64,000 nucleotides of DNA from Mesorhizobium sp. INR15 (lineage in GTDB: Bacteria > Pseudomonadota > Alphaproteobacteria > Rhizobiales > Rhizobiaceae), in NCBI RefSeq assembly GCF_015500075.1, contig NZ_CP045496.1, forward strand, positions 682,001 through 746,000. Direction: 5' to 3'. Below are positions 62,791 through 64,000 of the stretch, piece by piece (the first letter of the stretch is position 1; each line of letters begins with the position of its first letter). A program made the position numbers and the translations under genes. Under the pieces are notes generated by a model, which was not told the DNA's origin, did no database searches, and was given only the letters and a program-made list of their open reading frames with translations.

Positions 62791-63609
62791 ATGGACCGTG
62801 ACACGCCCCGCCCCGACCTTCAGGACCGCTCGACGGGCCGCTTCGGGCGGGCGCTTGATCTTGTCCGGCAGCGTGGCATTCTCGAGCCGTTTCGGCTTGT
62901 CCGCCGGCACGGCATTGGCGAGAGCAGCCGTTTTGTCGCCCGCAACATCCGTTACCTCATCGCCGACCGGCTGGCCCGCAAATGGGACCGCGACAATGGG
63001 GTCGATACGGCGGGGTCGATACGGCTCGACGGGCTCGATGTCGTCGGCCCGCATCGGGACGAGGGCAATGAGTGCGTCTGCACATCGCCAAAATCCTTCG
63101 CCTTCATCATGAACAGCCTGCCGGCCGATCTCGGCGACTATACATTCATCGACATCGGCTCGGGAAAATCACGCACGCTGCTGCTTGCCTCGCATTATCC
63201 GTTCGCGTCGATTGTCGGCGTCGAGTTCGCGCGGGAGCTGGTCGCGATCGCAAAGCGCAACATCGAGCGCTACAAGAGCCCGGCGCAGAAATGCCGTGCG
63301 CTCAGCGTTGTCGAGGCCGATGCCGCCGCCTATGAATTTCCTGAGACACCGCTGCTGGTCTATTTCTACAATCCGTTTTCCAAGGATGTGTTCGATGTCG
63401 TGCTGAGCAACCTCGTGGCATCGCTGGCGCGGCACCGGCGGCGCTGCTTTGTCGTCTATGGCAGTTCGAGCCACAGCGCCATCGACTGGGCTCGGCCGGC
63501 GATCCGCGACACCGGGGTTTTCGAGCGGCTCGTTACGCCGCCGATGCCGCATTTTCTCGATGCGGTTCGGACCATCGACTACGCGGCTTTCGAATATCGG
63601 CCTTCCTAA
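62791..63609 (+). CDS. class I SAM-dependent methyltransferase-like protein
   Basis: A 272-residue protein. SAM-binding motif I is FIDIGSGKSRTLLLASHYP, followed by VGVEFARELVAIAKRNIERY (acidic residue binding ribose) and VVEADAAAYEFPETPLLVYFYNPFSKDVF. The conserved YNPF replaces the usual NPPF. Such proteins with ECVCTSPKSFAFIMNSLP upstream are found in rhizobial surface-polysaccharide regions, but the substrate is unknown. ATG at 62791. Confidence 0.85.
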   Translation: MDRDTPRPDLQDRSTGRFGRALDLVRQRGILEPFRLVRRHGIGESSRFVARNIRYLIADRLARKWDRDNGVDTAGSIRLDGLDVVGPHRDEGNECVCTSPKSFAFIMNSLPADLGDYTFIDIGSGKSRTLLLASHYPFASIVGVEFARELVAIAKRNIERYKSPAQKCRALSVVEADAAAYEFPETPLLVYFYNPFSKDVFDVVLSNLVASLARHRRRCFVVYGSSSHSAIDWARPAIRDTGVFERLVTPPMPHFLDAVRTIDYAAFEYRPS

Positions 63610-63654
63610 CAAGGCGGATGTCGATCATGGCTTGATGGCAGCGTCGACGGAACC

Positions 63655-64000
63655 TCAGCGCCGGCTAATGATCTTTTTCAACAGCCGCTTTGTCAGCACC
63701 CGCCAGGCCGTCAGCGGCAGGTCGATCAGGCCCGGCAGCGGATCGTTCCACGCAAACGCCGCCCAGGACCTGACCGACGCGAAAGACCTGAGATAGGCCA
63801 TGAGGCCGAGGCCGCCGCGCAGCATCAGCCGCATCGATGAAATCGCGTCGCGGGCAAGGTACATCCAGGCCGTGCCGAGGCGCGGCGCGGACGCCGAACT
63901 GGCCCGGCCGTTCGCCGTCTCCCACAGCATGCCACCCAAGTCGACGCCGGCCGACGCGCAAAGCCCGAACCAGGACCAGGGGCGCGGATTGACGTCGAGC
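63655..64000 (-). CDS. ATP-grasp domain protein, C-terminal end (partial)
   Basis: Open to the right edge of the window; about 115 codons. The frame from the edge reads LDVNPRPWSWFGLCASAGVDLGGML, the metal-binding N-x-RPW strand of ATP-grasp carboxylate-amine ligases, then a helical C terminus ending TKRLLKKIISRR. Convergent with the methyltransferase. The catalytic N-terminal parts lie outside the window. Confidence 0.7.
   Translation of the reverse strand, partial: LDVNPRPWSWFGLCASAGVDLGGMLWETANGRASSASAPRLGTAWMYLARDAISSMRLMLRGGLGLMAYLRSFASVRSWAAFAWNDPLPGLIDLPLTAWRVLTKRLLKKIISRR

Overview
The window is high-GC alphaproteobacterial DNA. It is most likely chromosomal DNA of a Mesorhizobium-type member of the Rhizobiales: a urease operon with rhizobial gene order, a NodF/NodE-like acyl carrier protein and ketosynthase pair, DUF1003 and DUF3995 proteins, and many rhizobial insertion sequences. 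All family names come from reading the translated sequence; no database search was possible.

1-17.6 kb is a conserved, tightly packed backbone. A 12-gene minus-strand operon runs from ureD (8597) to ureG (188). It holds ureD, ureA, a DUF1272 gene, hupE/ureJ, ureB, ureC, a DUF29 gene, a membrane protein gene, a glutathione S-transferase gene, ureE, ureF, a DUF3995 gene and ureG, many of them overlapping by 1-8 nt. Diverging from it are the nodF/nodE-like pair and a second glutathione S-transferase. Next come a P-loop kinase, an epimerase-like protein, a large coiled-coil membrane protein, a D,D-carboxypeptidase and a DUF1003 protein.

17.6-31 kb begins the accessory DNA. A tRNA-Arg(CCG) carries a large serine recombinase gene that runs into its 3' end, followed by small genes with a divergent XRE regulator. 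Then comes a redox cluster (LysR regulator, sulfite-oxidase-fold protein, cytochrome b561, alpha/beta hydrolase, and a MOSC-flavin reductase-ferredoxin fusion). It is followed by an IS1111-type element and a decayed IS110 relative.

32-39.8 kb looks like a nuclease or defence island. It has two divergent OLD-like ATPase-TOPRIM proteins, an HTH plus GIY-YIG protein, an endonuclease/exonuclease/phosphatase protein, and broken genes. A tRNA-Ser 3'-end-like scar lies at 36378.

39.8-60 kb is framed by two direct copies of a 1.7-kb segment. Both copies carry a ClpP-like/SH3b periplasmic protein gene that an insertion sequence has broken: an IS407-type element with a clear 4-bp target duplication in copy 1, and an IS21 element abutting the truncated copy 2. 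Between the copies lie a gene graveyard (MFS, IS481, repeat-protein and SDR fragments) and an apparently intact polysaccharide locus. That locus has a UDP-sugar dehydrogenase diverging from an epimerase, a synthase-like GT2 and a 935-residue secreted deacetylase/DUF3131 protein, the last three translationally coupled. A glycine-rich repeat protein follows.

60-64 kb returns to backbone-like genes: a CHASE3 histidine kinase, an orphan periplasmic sugar-binding protein, a methyltransferase and the C-terminal end of an ATP-grasp enzyme. The best candidates for something not well described are the polysaccharide locus, the MOSC/cytochrome b561/sulfite-oxidase redox cluster, the OLD pair and the non-symbiotic NodF/NodE-like pair.
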